A stretch of DNA of 64,000 nucleotides from Paenibacillus crassostreae (GTDB lineage Bacteria; Bacillota; Bacilli; Paenibacillales; Paenibacillaceae): the NCBI RefSeq assembly GCF_001857945.1, contig NZ_CP017770.1, positions 1,798,001 to 1,862,000 on the forward strand, read 5' to 3'. Positions within the stretch are counted from its first letter, which is position 1; every line of letters starts with the position of its first letter. Below, one piece after another: positions 45,271 through 54,570 of this stretch. Below the pieces are notes generated by a model. That model did no database searches. It was not told the origin of the DNA and saw only the letters and a program-made list of their open reading frames with translations. The translations under genes were made by a program, and so were the position numbers.

Positions 45271-46158
45271 ATGGATAATAAATTACGCATTGGGACACTA
45301 GTTCAGGGCGGAAACGCAGTTCAGGTTATTCCACAAATCGTATCGCATGGATTCGAATCCTTCAACCCGACCTTTTGGCAAACGACAGGGGATACAGATC
45401 TTACAGAAATGGCGAAGCGTTTACGTGCGCTTGCGGACGAGCATGATTTTGTAATATCAGCAATTAGTGTTTTTGGCAATCCATTAACAGGCGAAGGAGA
45501 TAATGCTGACACGCTTGCAAGTTGGGAACGTCTCATTGATCATGCACATCTATTCGGAACGAACATTGTATCCGGGTTCACAGGTCGTCTCACTGGGCAA
45601 TCGATTGATGAATCTATTCCTAAATTCAAGGAAGTATTCGGAGAGTTGACACGCAGAGCGGCGGATAAAGGTGTTCGTATTGCTTTTGAGAACTGTGATA
45701 TGGGAGGAACTTGGGCAACTGGTGATTGGAATATTGCACATAACCCAGTAGCTTGGGAGTTGATGTTCAATGCCGTTCCTGAAGATAATATTGGATTAGA
45801 GTGGGAGCCTTGTCATCAAATGGTGAGCTTAATTGATCCCATTCCACAGCTACGCAAATGGGTCAACAAAGTGTTCCACGTACATGGTAAAGATGCAACA
45901 ATTGCATGGGATGTTGTCAAAGAGCAAGGTGTGCATGGAAAGGAACCATTCGTTTGGCATCGGACACCTGGCTTTGGCGATACCAATTGGTCGGATATTA
46001 TTACGATTCTCAGACAGAATGGCTATCAAGGAACCATTGATATCGAGGGCTGGCATGATCCAGTCTATCGGGATGAATTGGAAATGACCGGTCAAGTGCA
46101 TGGCTTGAATTATTTGAAACACTGCCGTGGTGGAGACTTTGTTCCAAATCCAGTATAA
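45271..46158 (+). CDS. Sugar phosphate isomerase/epimerase-like TIM-barrel protein
   Basis: A 295-aa protein of the xylose-isomerase-like TIM-barrel family (AP endonuclease 2 fold). Metal-binding Glu and His appear in IAFENCDMGG, GLEWEPCHQM, FHVHGKDA and IDIEGWHDP. Such enzymes act on sugar or inositol derivatives. It is followed by an oxidoreductase gene after 60 bases; together they suggest an inositol- or sugar-oxidation route under the AraC regulator. Substrate not determinable. Confidence 0.88.
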   Translation: MDNKLRIGTLVQGGNAVQVIPQIVSHGFESFNPTFWQTTGDTDLTEMAKRLRALADEHDFVISAISVFGNPLTGEGDNADTLASWERLIDHAHLFGTNIVSGFTGRLTGQSIDESIPKFKEVFGELTRRAADKGVRIAFENCDMGGTWATGDWNIAHNPVAWELMFNAVPEDNIGLEWEPCHQMVSLIDPIPQLRKWVNKVFHVHGKDATIAWDVVKEQGVHGKEPFVWHRTPGFGDTNWSDIITILRQNGYQGTIDIEGWHDPVYRDELEMTGQVHGLNYLKHCRGGDFVPNPV

Positions 46159-46218
46159 GCATTCACTAGGTGATTGGGGACAATCTTTATTAAGGGGCAC
46201 AACGAGAAGGGGAGGTTG

Positions 46219-47268
46219 ATGACTGTGACAATAAAGCATCGAGTGATCATAGCCGGTTGCGGCGGGATGGCCAATACATGGGTGGACTATGCGAAGGGTA
46301 GAGCAGATACGGAGATTGTTGGATTAGTTGATATTAAGGAGCAGTTCGCAATGGCAATGGCGGAACGCAAAGATCTAACTTGCCCGACATTTACAGATCT
46401 TAAACAAGCTATTATAGATACCGGAGCGAACATAGTCTTTGATGTTACGATTCCGTCCAGTCACTATACGGTGAGTAGATCTGCGCTTGAACTTGGATGT
46501 CATGTCTTTGCCGAGAAACCGTTGGCAGAGTCTATGGGGGATTGCGTCGATATCGTTCGCATTTCGGAGTTGGCTGGTAAGACACATGCCGTCATGCAGA
46601 ATCGCCGCTTCGATCCGCGCATACGTGCATACCGTAATCTTATCAATGAAGGAACTATTGGCAAACTGGGCTTCATGGGAGCAGACTTTTTTATCGGTGC
46701 ACATTTCGGCGGCTTTCGTGATGCTATGGAAAGTCCGTTGCTACTCGATATGGCGATTCATACATTCGATCAAGCGCGGTTCATTGGTGGCGCAGATCCG
46801 GTATCCGTCTACTGCCATGAATTCAATCCCCCCGGTTCTTGGTATGCAGGTCATGCAATGGCTATCTGCATCTATGAAATGTCTGATGGCTCAGTATTTA
46901 ACTACCGTGGTTCGTGGTGTGCTGAAGGCGTGCCTACATCATGGGAAGCATCCTGGCGAGTGACGGGTGAGCATGGTACAGCAATCTGGGATGGTCTTGG
47001 AGAACCGTATGCGGAGGTGGTTGCTGCTGGCGATCAGTCCGGTAATTTCATTCGTAATTACGAACGAGTAAAGGGCAAGCTTGTTGACATGAAGCACACG
47101 TTCCACCAAGGCTGTCTGGATGAGATGTTCGCTTCACTTGAAGATGGTCGTAAACCAGAAACAGACTGCAGCGACAATATATATAGCATGGCAATGGTCC
47201 TTGCTGCCCTTGAAAGTGCAAAGACCGGTCGCAAAGTACTGGTCGCTGACTTCATGGATATTCCTTGA
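46219..47268 (+). CDS. Gfo/Idh/MocA-family oxidoreductase
   Basis: A 349-aa NAD(P)-dependent dehydrogenase. The N-terminal Rossmann fold has VIIAGCGGMANTWVDYAKG and the catalytic loop HVFAEKPLAESMGDC carries the conserved E-K-P. The start 46219 has GGGGAGG upstream; a longer frame beginning at 46174 is poor. It probably works with the isomerase-like protein. Substrate is likely a sugar or inositol. Confidence 0.92.
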   Translation: MTVTIKHRVIIAGCGGMANTWVDYAKGRADTEIVGLVDIKEQFAMAMAERKDLTCPTFTDLKQAIIDTGANIVFDVTIPSSHYTVSRSALELGCHVFAEKPLAESMGDCVDIVRISELAGKTHAVMQNRRFDPRIRAYRNLINEGTIGKLGFMGADFFIGAHFGGFRDAMESPLLLDMAIHTFDQARFIGGADPVSVYCHEFNPPGSWYAGHAMAICIYEMSDGSVFNYRGSWCAEGVPTSWEASWRVTGEHGTAIWDGLGEPYAEVVAAGDQSGNFIRNYERVKGKLVDMKHTFHQGCLDEMFASLEDGRKPETDCSDNIYSMAMVLAALESAKTGRKVLVADFMDIP

Positions 47269-47573
47269 ATTATGTTCAAATGATGGGGCGCGAATTTATA
47301 AGTTGAACGTGGACTCTTCGCTCCCTATCCACTTTTGCAACTGTTGATGGGTCGAGGAACGAATACTGGAGACCCATGCATTCACCAGAACTGAGGTACT
47401 CCCCGATCCCCGTCGCTTAGCCGACTAGCTGCAGTAAGTGTATTTAATTAGCGTAAAAAGTATACTTTCTTCTAATTAGAAAAAGACCCGAAGCTGCATC
47501 ATACATACGCAGTTCGAGCCTTTCATCTTATTCTAGTACAATTTGAACCTCTTATTACTTCAACTTTGATCCG
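47269..47573. other. Intergenic stretch with a terminator for sspH
   Basis: No coding region is supported. On the minus strand an imperfect stem at about 47520-47475 (GGCTCGAACTGC with GCAGCTTCGGGTC) is followed by TTTTTC, a likely terminator of the sspH transcript. Confidence 0.55.
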
Positions 47574-47768
47574 TTACAATTTCTCTACTTCAGCAAGCCG
47601 ATCTACACTCACCGTGTGCGTATTGGTCGGACGTGACCCCACCTGCACGGTAGCCATACCATGAACTTCATCCACATGCTCTATCCAGACTGGATCTTCA
47701 CCATCTAATTGAACAGCAATCGTCGCTTTATCGTTGAAGATATCCATTGCTCTTTTAACATCCATCAT
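47574..47768 (-). CDS. sspH: Small acid-soluble spore protein, H type
   Basis: About 64 aa. MDVKRAMDIFNDKATIAVQL followed by VWIEHVDEVHGMATVQV is the SspH pattern. I start at the ATG ATG pair (47768/47765), five to eight bases after GGAG; a longer frame overlaps the gene before it. SspH is a minor spore protein made in the forespore, which supports an endospore former. Confidence 0.9.
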   Translation of the reverse strand: MMDVKRAMDIFNDKATIAVQLDGEDPVWIEHVDEVHGMATVQVGSRPTNTHTVSVDRLAEVEKL

Positions 47769-47799
47769 TTTTGCTCCTTTCATAACTTCTACTCTAATT

Positions 47800-47949
47800 T
47801 CACTCTCTTTCACTATCTTCTAGCAACTGTTCTAGCGGTATCTCGCCGATATACCCATTATCTATCGTTACTTCTCCGCCTCCCAGTCCTTCATTTACCA
47901 TCCGATTAATTTCCATTAAATAATCTTCATCATCTGTATCATTCATCAT
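47800..47949 (-). CDS. Small acidic protein, 49 aa
   Basis: Reads MMNDTDDEDYLMEINRMVNE, then a glycine-rich turn and YIGEIPLEQLLEDSERE. It sits 32 bases upstream of sspH on the same strand, with GGGAAAG before the start. No family is recognised; conservation beside sspH would support it as real. Confidence 0.5.
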   Translation of the reverse strand: MMNDTDDEDYLMEINRMVNEGLGGGEVTIDNGYIGEIPLEQLLEDSERE

Positions 47950-48042
47950 TTTATCTTTCCCTTATCTACTTATGGTGGTTTGTATTTCTCCTACTCAATA
48001 TACCCCATGTTATATTCTGTCATGCACTTCAACTGCAAACAC

Positions 48043-48076
48043 AAATAAACCCAGAGAAAACTCTCAGGGTTTATTT
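48043..48076. terminator. Bidirectional terminator after yitT-like gene
   Basis: AATAAACCC pairs with GGGTTTATT, with an inner GAGA/TCTC stem. A and T tracts flank both sides. It follows the stop of the minus-strand YitT gene. Confidence 0.8.
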
Positions 48077-48094
48077 GTATTCACACTATATGAG

Positions 48095-49009
48095 TTAATG
48101 GATCGCTTTCTTCTTGAAGCGTCCGCCTTTGACATCGTGAATGTTACCAATGGCAACGAATGCATTACTATCCCAATCAGATACAATCGTTTTTAACTTA
48201 GCTTCTTCAAGCCGAGTAATAACAACGAAGATAACCTTTTTACTCTCTCCAGAGTATGAGCCTTCACCCTCTAGATAGGTTACTCCACGTCCAAGCCGTT
48301 GAGTTAATGCATCACCAATTTCTTTGTATTTCTCACTAATAATCCAGACTGACTTCGATTGATCTACACCTTCATTGGTTACGTCAATCAATTTGAAAGC
48401 AATGTAATAAGCAATAAGAGAATACATAGCATGGTCCCATCCAAAAACAAATCCAGCACTACTTAGGATGAACACATTAATAAACATAACAACTTCGCCA
48501 ACCGAGAATGATGATTTCTTGCTCAAAAGAATAGCGACAATCTCTGTACCATCTGTTGACCCACCTGCACGAATTACAAGACCTACACCAACCCCTAGAA
48601 TTACGCCACCGAATACGGAACCTAGTAATGGATCACTTGTAAACGCTTGTACAGGATGCAATAGATAGGTACCTATAGACATTACAATGATAGAGAATAA
48701 CGTCGATAATGCAAAGGTCTTACCAATTTGTCTATAGCCAAGAAATAAAAATGGAAGATTAAAAAGTGTTAGAAATATTCCTAATGGTAATCCGGAAAAA
48801 TGCGATGCCATAATAGACAACCCTGTAATACCGCCATCAATAATATCATTGGGTACTAAGAAAATTTCCAGAGCAACGGCGACAAGACTTGCTCCAATCA
48901 CCATCATTAGAAATCTAAATAGCTGTTTCCCTATTGAAGGTTGTGTGCTTGGTGGTATATTCGTTATTGCAGGAACTACTTTTTTAACTCTCTTTATCCC
49001 CTTACTCAT
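48095..49009 (-). CDS. YitT-family membrane protein (DUF161 + DUF2179)
   Basis: A 304-aa protein with five hydrophobic segments (for example FLMMVIGASLVAVALEIFLV) and a C-terminal DUF2179 cytosolic domain (VTYLEGEGSYSGESKKVIFV). The motif GGSTDGTEIVAILLS is typical. Function of the family is unknown, possibly transport. The ATG at 49009 has GGGGGAATTGG upstream. Confidence 0.9.
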   Translation of the reverse strand: MSKGIKRVKKVVPAITNIPPSTQPSIGKQLFRFLMMVIGASLVAVALEIFLVPNDIIDGGITGLSIMASHFSGLPLGIFLTLFNLPFLFLGYRQIGKTFALSTLFSIIVMSIGTYLLHPVQAFTSDPLLGSVFGGVILGVGVGLVIRAGGSTDGTEIVAILLSKKSSFSVGEVVMFINVFILSSAGFVFGWDHAMYSLIAYYIAFKLIDVTNEGVDQSKSVWIISEKYKEIGDALTQRLGRGVTYLEGEGSYSGESKKVIFVVITRLEEAKLKTIVSDWDSNAFVAIGNIHDVKGGRFKKKAIH

Positions 49010-49157
49010 CCAATTCCCCCTATAATTATCCACATCCTTATGTTGTATGACTAATATTATATCACAGCATCCTACGCAATTTTAGAAAACAGCAGCTATT
49101 TTATTGAAAAATATATCTTATTGATATAAAATAATTAATCTTTCATCATTTTTAAAT

Positions 49158-50585
49158 TCATAATAATGGTGACAAAATACGACAAAAGACTTCTCCACCT
49201 TTCTGCAGAAGAGGTCTAGACTTAAAAGTGCTAAGCTGCATTTCTGTACTGTTCTGCATATCTTCCTCGAAATCTTTCTCAATCCGTTGGATCGTTGCCA
49301 AGTCAAATAACACCGCAGTCAGTTCGAAATTACTGAAGAAACTTCGCATATCCATATTCGCTGTTCCTACAGAGGCTAGAATTTCATCAGCGATGATGAT
49401 TTTCGCATGAATGAATCCTTTGCGGTATTGATAGAATTGAACCCCTACCTCTAACAATTCTTCCACATAAGACAGAGTTGCAAGATGGACCCATAGCGAA
49501 TCTGGCTTCCAAGGGATAATAATTCTTACATCTACACCGCTAAGTGCTGCTGTTTTGAGGCCTTCATTAATACCTGGATCAGGGATGAAATAGGGAGATG
49601 TAATCCAGATCCTTTCTTTAGCTATTGCTATTGCAGTGAAGCACATCTCTTGCAAGGCATCACGTATTTGGTCTGGTCCACTACTCAGTATTTGAACTTG
49701 CTGATCCTCACGACATTGATGTTCTGGGAAGAATGAGAGGTCCATCAGGTGCTCATTTGAAGCTAACCTCCAATCATGAAGAAATATAGTCTGTAGGAAA
49801 TACACCGCATCACCTTCTAGCTGCAAGTGAGTATCACGCCAGAACCCTACTTTTGGGTATAATCCCAAATAGTCATCACCTACATTAAGTCCCCCTGCGA
49901 ACCCCTTTTTTCCATCAACAATTACAATTTTGCGATGATTACGGTAATTTATTCGGCGATCAACCATAGCTATAATAGGCGGAAGGAAGAAATGAAATTC
50001 AACACCAGTCTCTTTAAATCGCTGTATAAATGATCGTTTCAAGTGGTAACTCCCAATCCCATCACAAAGTACCCGTACCTTGATTCCCTCTTGTGACTTC
50101 CGAATCATCACATCTTGAAATTCAGTTCCAATCATATCTGGCCTAAAAATGTAGAATTCCACATTTATGTGATTCTCAGCAGATTCCATTGCCTCAAGCA
50201 TCGCATGATAAGCTATTTGTCCATCCGTAAGGATCTGGCTTTTATTACTTCCTGTTATAGGACTGCCTGGAATTTGAGATATATAGTCAAATAACCGCTT
50301 GTTGTATATAAAATCACTATTCTTCATATCTTCAACACTCTCGACAATATTAGCCACCTGCCATAAATGATCGCGAATGTCCTGCACTTGACTTGCTTTT
50401 ACTGAACGAGTCTTTTTATGTATATTATATTCCTTCGCTACAAAGTAATAGACTATAAATCCAACCAGAGGACAACAAAATAATATTAATATCCATGCGA
50501 GTGCTTTGGCAGGATTTCGATATTCAATAATCAGAACAATAGCAACCTGAACGATAAAAACAAATAATATAATAATCAACCACAT
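49158..50585 (-). CDS. cls: Cardiolipin synthase
   Basis: A 475-aa membrane enzyme with two N-terminal membrane helices (about 3-50) and two PLD motifs: NHRKIVIVDGKKGFAGGLN near residue 215 and IHAKIIIADEILASVGTANM near 395. It joins two phosphatidylglycerol molecules to make cardiolipin and glycerol. Single gene, divergent from the M23 peptidase gene. Length is normal for the family. Confidence 0.95.
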   Translation of the reverse strand: MWLIIILFVFIVQVAIVLIIEYRNPAKALAWILILFCCPLVGFIVYYFVAKEYNIHKKTRSVKASQVQDIRDHLWQVANIVESVEDMKNSDFIYNKRLFDYISQIPGSPITGSNKSQILTDGQIAYHAMLEAMESAENHINVEFYIFRPDMIGTEFQDVMIRKSQEGIKVRVLCDGIGSYHLKRSFIQRFKETGVEFHFFLPPIIAMVDRRINYRNHRKIVIVDGKKGFAGGLNVGDDYLGLYPKVGFWRDTHLQLEGDAVYFLQTIFLHDWRLASNEHLMDLSFFPEHQCREDQQVQILSSGPDQIRDALQEMCFTAIAIAKERIWITSPYFIPDPGINEGLKTAALSGVDVRIIIPWKPDSLWVHLATLSYVEELLEVGVQFYQYRKGFIHAKIIIADEILASVGTANMDMRSFFSNFELTAVLFDLATIQRIEKDFEEDMQNSTEMQLSTFKSRPLLQKGGEVFCRILSPLL

Positions 50586-50753
50586 TCGTTTGATATCCTC
50601 CTTTTCAACAAAGATTCACTGTACCGTACAGCATTAACCAACATTTTAGAGATTTATTCAAGACATTTTGGCATGTTTAGCTAAACCATAGAATAAATAG
50701 TATATAAACGAGCTATCCCATTTCTTCACCTTAGTGAATAGAAAGGAGCGGCT

Positions 50754-51752
50754 ATGAAAAGCATAAAATTTAAACAGCCATTAACGTTACTAATTGTTCG
50801 TGATGCACAACATGCCGTTAAGCAAGTACAACTCTCAAAGCCTTTACTCATTCTTGTTCCCACTGTTGCTATCTTGTCCCTTTCGGGCCTTATTATTTCT
50901 ATGCAGGTCCAATCTTCACAATTGATCACTCGAATGGAGCAACAATTGAACCATCAGAACGTGACCCATCATCAGATGGAGATTACAGTCATCAATCGAG
51001 AAGAAGCCATTTCCAGATTACAAAATGAAATTATTCAGTTATCTTCAGAAGCTCAAGATATGAAAGACAAAATGCAACGTGTCCATGAATTAGAACAAGA
51101 GTTGCAGCAATTTATTAAGAAGAACGATACGAGCATGCTGACTGATAGTGACAGTAGTTATATGACCACCCAAAGTAACTTAACTAACGATCTCCCTATG
51201 CATGTAGGCGGTGAGTTCATAGCTGTATCCACTAGCGACATTATCAATCTCTCCGAAGAGATCAAGGATGACTATGAAGATCTCCGTAAGTTACTCGATA
51301 CCATGGAGAGCAATGTACCTCGTACAATTGAAAAAGCACAAGAGACTCAAAATATGTTAGCAGGAATTCCGAATATATGGCCTACTTCCTCCCATGTTAT
51401 TTCCTCGAGTTTCGGTTATAGGAAAGATCCATTTACGGGAGTAGCCGCTTATCACGCAGGGATTGACATTTCAGGAGATACAGGGGATCCCATCTATGCC
51501 GCAGGCGCAGGAACAGTCCTTGAAGCTGATAAACAAGGTGCTCGCGGTCTCTATATAAAGATTCAGCACCCGGATGGGTTACAGACTTCATATATGCATT
51601 TAAGCGACATTAAAGTATCTGTAGGAGATCGAATATCTAAGGGTGAAGTGATAGGAGAACTTGGAAATACTGGGCGAAGCACCGGTGCTCATCTGCACTT
51701 TCAAGTTGAAAAGAAGAACAATGTCGTAAACCCATTGAACTACATTAAATAA
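50754..51752 (+). CDS. M23 peptidase (LytM type), membrane-anchored
   Basis: A 332-aa protein with a membrane anchor (PLLILVPTVAILSLSGLIIS, about 28-48), a coiled coil (about 60-120) and a C-terminal peptidase M23 domain: YHAGIDISGDTGDPIYAAGA with the zinc-binding H and D, and GAHLHFQVE with the HxH motif. It probably cleaves peptidoglycan cross-links. The bactofilin gene downstream is its usual partner in cell-shape control. Confidence 0.94.
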   Translation: MKSIKFKQPLTLLIVRDAQHAVKQVQLSKPLLILVPTVAILSLSGLIISMQVQSSQLITRMEQQLNHQNVTHHQMEITVINREEAISRLQNEIIQLSSEAQDMKDKMQRVHELEQELQQFIKKNDTSMLTDSDSSYMTTQSNLTNDLPMHVGGEFIAVSTSDIINLSEEIKDDYEDLRKLLDTMESNVPRTIEKAQETQNMLAGIPNIWPTSSHVISSSFGYRKDPFTGVAAYHAGIDISGDTGDPIYAAGAGTVLEADKQGARGLYIKIQHPDGLQTSYMHLSDIKVSVGDRISKGEVIGELGNTGRSTGAHLHFQVEKKNNVVNPLNYIK

Positions 51753-51782
51753 ACTTATCAGGAGGGTTATGCTCTCCAAAAA

Positions 51783-51969
51783 CTAAGTTACGCTTTCGAT
51801 GCTAGTTTATTCGAAGTATATAGCAAGAAGTAATGCTCATAAACTTAGTTTATGCTTACGAAGCGAGTCTTTTTCGATGCATAACTAGATGTAAATCAAT
51901 AAAAAAGACTTGGTTTATGCTTACGATGCTAGTTTTTTCGAAGATTACTCGAGAAGTAACGCTCAAAAA
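51783..51969 (+). repeat. Three tandem degenerate ~61-65-base repeats
   Basis: Units begin at 51783, 51844 and 51909. Each starts like CTTAGTTTATGCTTACGATG and continues through a TTCGA box to AAGTAATGCTC-like sequence. Units 1 and 3 are the same length (61 bases) and closest to each other; unit 2 has diverged. They fill the gap between the M23 peptidase and bactofilin genes and may be a genome-wide repeat family or a regulatory array. Confidence 0.8.
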
Positions 51970-51986
51970 CTTTTAGGAGGTGCAGT

Positions 51987-52397
51987 ATGACGCGATCAAG
52001 ACGGAATAACAAACAGAACAAAACGATGGATACGCTTATTGGACAAGGCTCAGAGATGACTGGAAAGTTGCACTGTGAGTCTAACCTACGAATTGAAGGG
52101 AAGTTTAATGGTGAAATAGAGAGTCAAGGAGAGGTAGTTGTTGGTGAAAATGCAGTAGCTCGTTCTAACATTCAAGCTAAAGAAGTTATTATTGCAGGTA
52201 AGGTGTACGGAGATATTGCTGCGGCGGGACGGCTTACGATTACACCTACAGGTCATATGTTTGGTGATGTATCTGCTACCTCTCTTATTATTATGGAAGG
52301 TGGATCATTAAGTGGTACAAGTACCATGAACTCAACGACAGAATCTGAGACATCCAAAGATATCGATTCACGATTTTTACAATCAGAAGTTAGTTGA
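51987..52397 (+). CDS. Bactofilin
   Basis: A 136-aa protein whose centre is a right-handed beta-helix of short repeats (SNLRIEGKFNGEIESQGEVV, then NIQAKEVIIAGKVYGDIAAA), the DUF583/bactofilin fold. It forms cytoskeletal filaments at the membrane that position peptidoglycan enzymes such as the M23 protein upstream. AGGAGG precedes the ATG. Terminated at 52411. Confidence 0.93.
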   Translation: MTRSRRNNKQNKTMDTLIGQGSEMTGKLHCESNLRIEGKFNGEIESQGEVVVGENAVARSNIQAKEVIIAGKVYGDIAAAGRLTITPTGHMFGDVSATSLIIMEGGSLSGTSTMNSTTESETSKDIDSRFLQSEVS

Positions 52398-52410
52398 TCA
52401 TCTAATAAGA

Positions 52411-52455
52411 AAGAGCTGTACCTCCCTTTTTTATTAAAAGGATGGTACAGCCCTT
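52411..52455. terminator. Bidirectional terminator between bactofilin and the ABC exporter
   Basis: AGAAAGAGCTGTACCTCC pairs with GGATGGTACAGCCCTTTCT, with two mismatches. T-rich and A-rich loops allow termination of the plus-strand bactofilin gene and of the minus-strand ABC genes. Confidence 0.75.
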
Positions 52456-52476
52456 TCTGCGAAAAAAAATACCCTT

Positions 52477-53268
52477 TTATGTCGAAACATCTCGTTTGTT
52501 AAATGCTACCCATGCTAGTAGCATGAACACAACGTAGTATACTCCTAGTATCACTATTGAGAAGAGAAATGTTGACCCTCCCGGTCCAATAGATGAATTA
52601 ATATATCCGCTTAAATTCATATGTGTGAATATGACATAATCCATCCATTCGTACTTATCTGGATTTAGAATAGCCAAGAGGATATCTTTAGTGAACAAGA
52701 TCAATAATGACATAGAGATCGCAAAAGTATTGGAACGAAATAAGGTCGATATCATAAATGCGATCGTAATGATTAGCAATAGTTCAATATAATTAGCACC
52801 GAATGTCATGAACGTGTAAGTCATATCACTCCAAGAACTAGAGTTAAGGCCTAAGTTCCCCTCGTAACCGAACCAAATATTAGAAGAGAGAAATGATATT
52901 CCAAAAAGTAATAGGGTGCTCAATAGACTAAATAATATAACTGAAATATATTTAGACAATAGAATTTTCGAGCGACTCCAAGGACGAATCAGAAGCAACT
53001 TAATCGTTCCTCCAGAAAATTCACTAGCAACCGAATCAGCTGCAATAACAACACTAAATATAATATTCAGAAAAAATGTAAAGGACATCGAAAGAACAGT
53101 AACTTCCCAGACATTACTTTGTTCCTGTCCACCTATCAGAGAAAACACAAACGGCATCAACGCACTAAAGATAACTATAATACTCAACATGATCCATGTA
53201 CGAATGCGGTAATATATTTTCATATTTTCATTTAATACTAGTTGGTAGAAGCTAGCCAATTTGCTCAC
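52477..53268 (-). CDS. ABC-2 type exporter permease
   Basis: A 263-aa membrane protein with six predicted hydrophobic segments, the first in IRTWIMLSIIVIFSALMPFV and the last in FSIVILGVYYVVFMLLAWVA. The ABC2 segment and A-D-S-V-A-S-E-F-S-G-G-T-I-K motif are present. It overlaps the ATPase gene by 17 bases, forming a BcrB-like exporter possibly for peptide antibiotics or lipids. Confidence 0.9.
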   Translation of the reverse strand: MSKLASFYQLVLNENMKIYYRIRTWIMLSIIVIFSALMPFVFSLIGGQEQSNVWEVTVLSMSFTFFLNIIFSVVIAADSVASEFSGGTIKLLLIRPWSRSKILLSKYISVILFSLLSTLLLFGISFLSSNIWFGYEGNLGLNSSSWSDMTYTFMTFGANYIELLLIITIAFMISTLFRSNTFAISMSLLILFTKDILLAILNPDKYEWMDYVIFTHMNLSGYINSSIGPGGSTFLFSIVILGVYYVVFMLLAWVAFNKRDVST

Positions 53269-54172
53269 TTCCTGTCATCTCCAAGAATTGATCCTCGAGC
53301 GAACGAGAAACTTCTTGTATACTATATACTTTGATGCCTGCTTGAACGAATCGTGCATTAATATCAGCCGCTTCTTCACGAGATACCTTTAATATAAGCT
53401 GATTATTCTCTACTCGATCAATCTGAATGATACCCAGTAATTCTGCAGCAGTTTCAGTCTGATCAACCTCAAATGCTATTTCAGTTGCGGTTACGGCCAC
53501 GCCTACATCATTCTTCAATTTACGAACATCAATTAATCGCCCATTCTGAATAATAGCCACGCTATCACACATGAGTTCCATCTCAGATAGTAAGTGGCTT
53601 GATACGAATACCGTCGTACCTTCAATTTTACAAAGGTTCCTAAGATAATCACGTAGTTCACGAATACCTTGAGGATCTAGTCCATTTGTAGGTTCGTCCA
53701 AAATAAGTAATTTCGGATTATGCAAAATCGCTTGAGCTACCCCTAATCTCTGTCTCATTCCAAGTGAGTACGTTTTAACCTTGTCATGGATTCTATTATC
53801 GAGTCCCACAAGAGAAATAACTTCTATGATTCGTTGTTTCGTAATACCAGGCATCATTCGAGCAAAATGTCGTAAATTCTGATAGCCACTCAAATATTTG
53901 TACATTTCAGGATTCTCAACAATAGCTCCAACATTCGCTATAGCTGCTTCAAAATTATCCTTAATACTATGCCCACTTATCTTAATATCTCCCCGGCTAA
54001 TCGATATTAAGCCCACCATCATTCGAATTGTCGTGGTCTTCCCCGCTCCATTCGGTCCAAGAAATCCAAATACTTGTCCCGGTTCAATTTCTAGGTTGAG
54101 GTTGTCTATGATTGCCTTTGAGGAAATCATCTTAGAGACGTCCTCGAACCGAACAACCGGTTCCTGTTCCAT
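53252..54172 (-). CDS. ABC exporter ATP-binding protein
   Basis: A 306-aa ATPase of the BcrA/CcmA type with Walker A GPNGAGKTTTIRMM, signature YSLGMRQRLGVAQA and Walker B LLILDEPTNGLDPQG. The C-terminal 80 residues form the accessory domain. Start 54172 (MEQEPVVRF) has AAAGGGG upstream. It drives the permease encoded downstream. Confidence 0.94.
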   Translation of the reverse strand: MEQEPVVRFEDVSKMISSKAIIDNLNLEIEPGQVFGFLGPNGAGKTTTIRMMVGLISISRGDIKISGHSIKDNFEAAIANVGAIVENPEMYKYLSGYQNLRHFARMMPGITKQRIIEVISLVGLDNRIHDKVKTYSLGMRQRLGVAQAILHNPKLLILDEPTNGLDPQGIRELRDYLRNLCKIEGTTVFVSSHLLSEMELMCDSVAIIQNGRLIDVRKLKNDVGVAVTATEIAFEVDQTETAAELLGIIQIDRVENNQLILKVSREEAADINARFVQAGIKVYSIQEVSRSLEDQFLEMTGSEQIG

Positions 54173-54246
54173 ATTATTCACCCCTTTAAAGATAACTAGC
54201 ACATAGACCATGGATTAGTCTCTATGTAGTTTAGCACATTATTCGC

Positions 54247-54423
54247 TCAATTATCTATAATTTGGAAATCACTACTTGGTTTACAGCCGATAACTTCACA
54301 TTCAGAGCAATATCCCATGGAGATCTCATACTGATAAAATCCTGTTTTAAAAATGACAGTTGCCTTATCTACCGAAACAAGCTGCTCACAAAACACACAG
54401 AAAAACTGAAATCCTTCCATCAT
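54247..54423 (-). CDS. Small Cys-rich (zinc-ribbon-like) protein, 58 aa
   Basis: Starts at the ATG ATG pair at 54423 and reads MMEGFQFFCVFCEQLVSVDK, then later GYCSECEVIGCKPSSDFQII. The CVFC and CSEC pairs spaced by about 30 residues form a zinc ribbon. It is preceded by a sigma-A promoter and a GATAC-N5-GTATC palindrome. An overlapping frame on the other strand is not supported. The gene was not expected between the ABC operon and DUF1854. Confidence 0.65.
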   Translation of the reverse strand: MMEGFQFFCVFCEQLVSVDKATVIFKTGFYQYEISMGYCSECEVIGCKPSSDFQIIDN

Positions 54424-54491
54424 CAAAAAAACCTACCCCTCAAAGGATTCATCCCTGTAATTCGACAAAATCTACTGATCATGCCTTATAA

Positions 54492-54544
54492 GATACAATA
54501 TGTATCATTAACAGTAATTTACTTGACATCCAGTATATTGTCAA
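54492..54544 (-). promoter_or_regulatory. Promoter and operator of the Cys-rich small gene
   Basis: On the minus strand TTGACA (54544-54539) and TAAATT (54521-54516) are exactly 17 bases apart. A perfect palindrome GATACATATTGTATC spans 54506-54492, next to the start point. The same palindrome type occurs three times upstream of the XRE gene at 60616. Confidence 0.75.
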
Positions 54545-54570
54545 GGATTTCCTTTGAATATTGAAGTTGG

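Noticed and set aside
51783..51969. CRISPR array
   Set aside because: The three units are directly adjacent without unique spacers, are about 61-65 bases and degenerate, and there is no cas gene.
54262..54564. A 100-codon plus-strand frame between the ABC and DUF1854 genes
   Set aside because: It opposes the Cys-rich small gene, which has a promoter, start signal and metal-binding motif; the plus frame has none.
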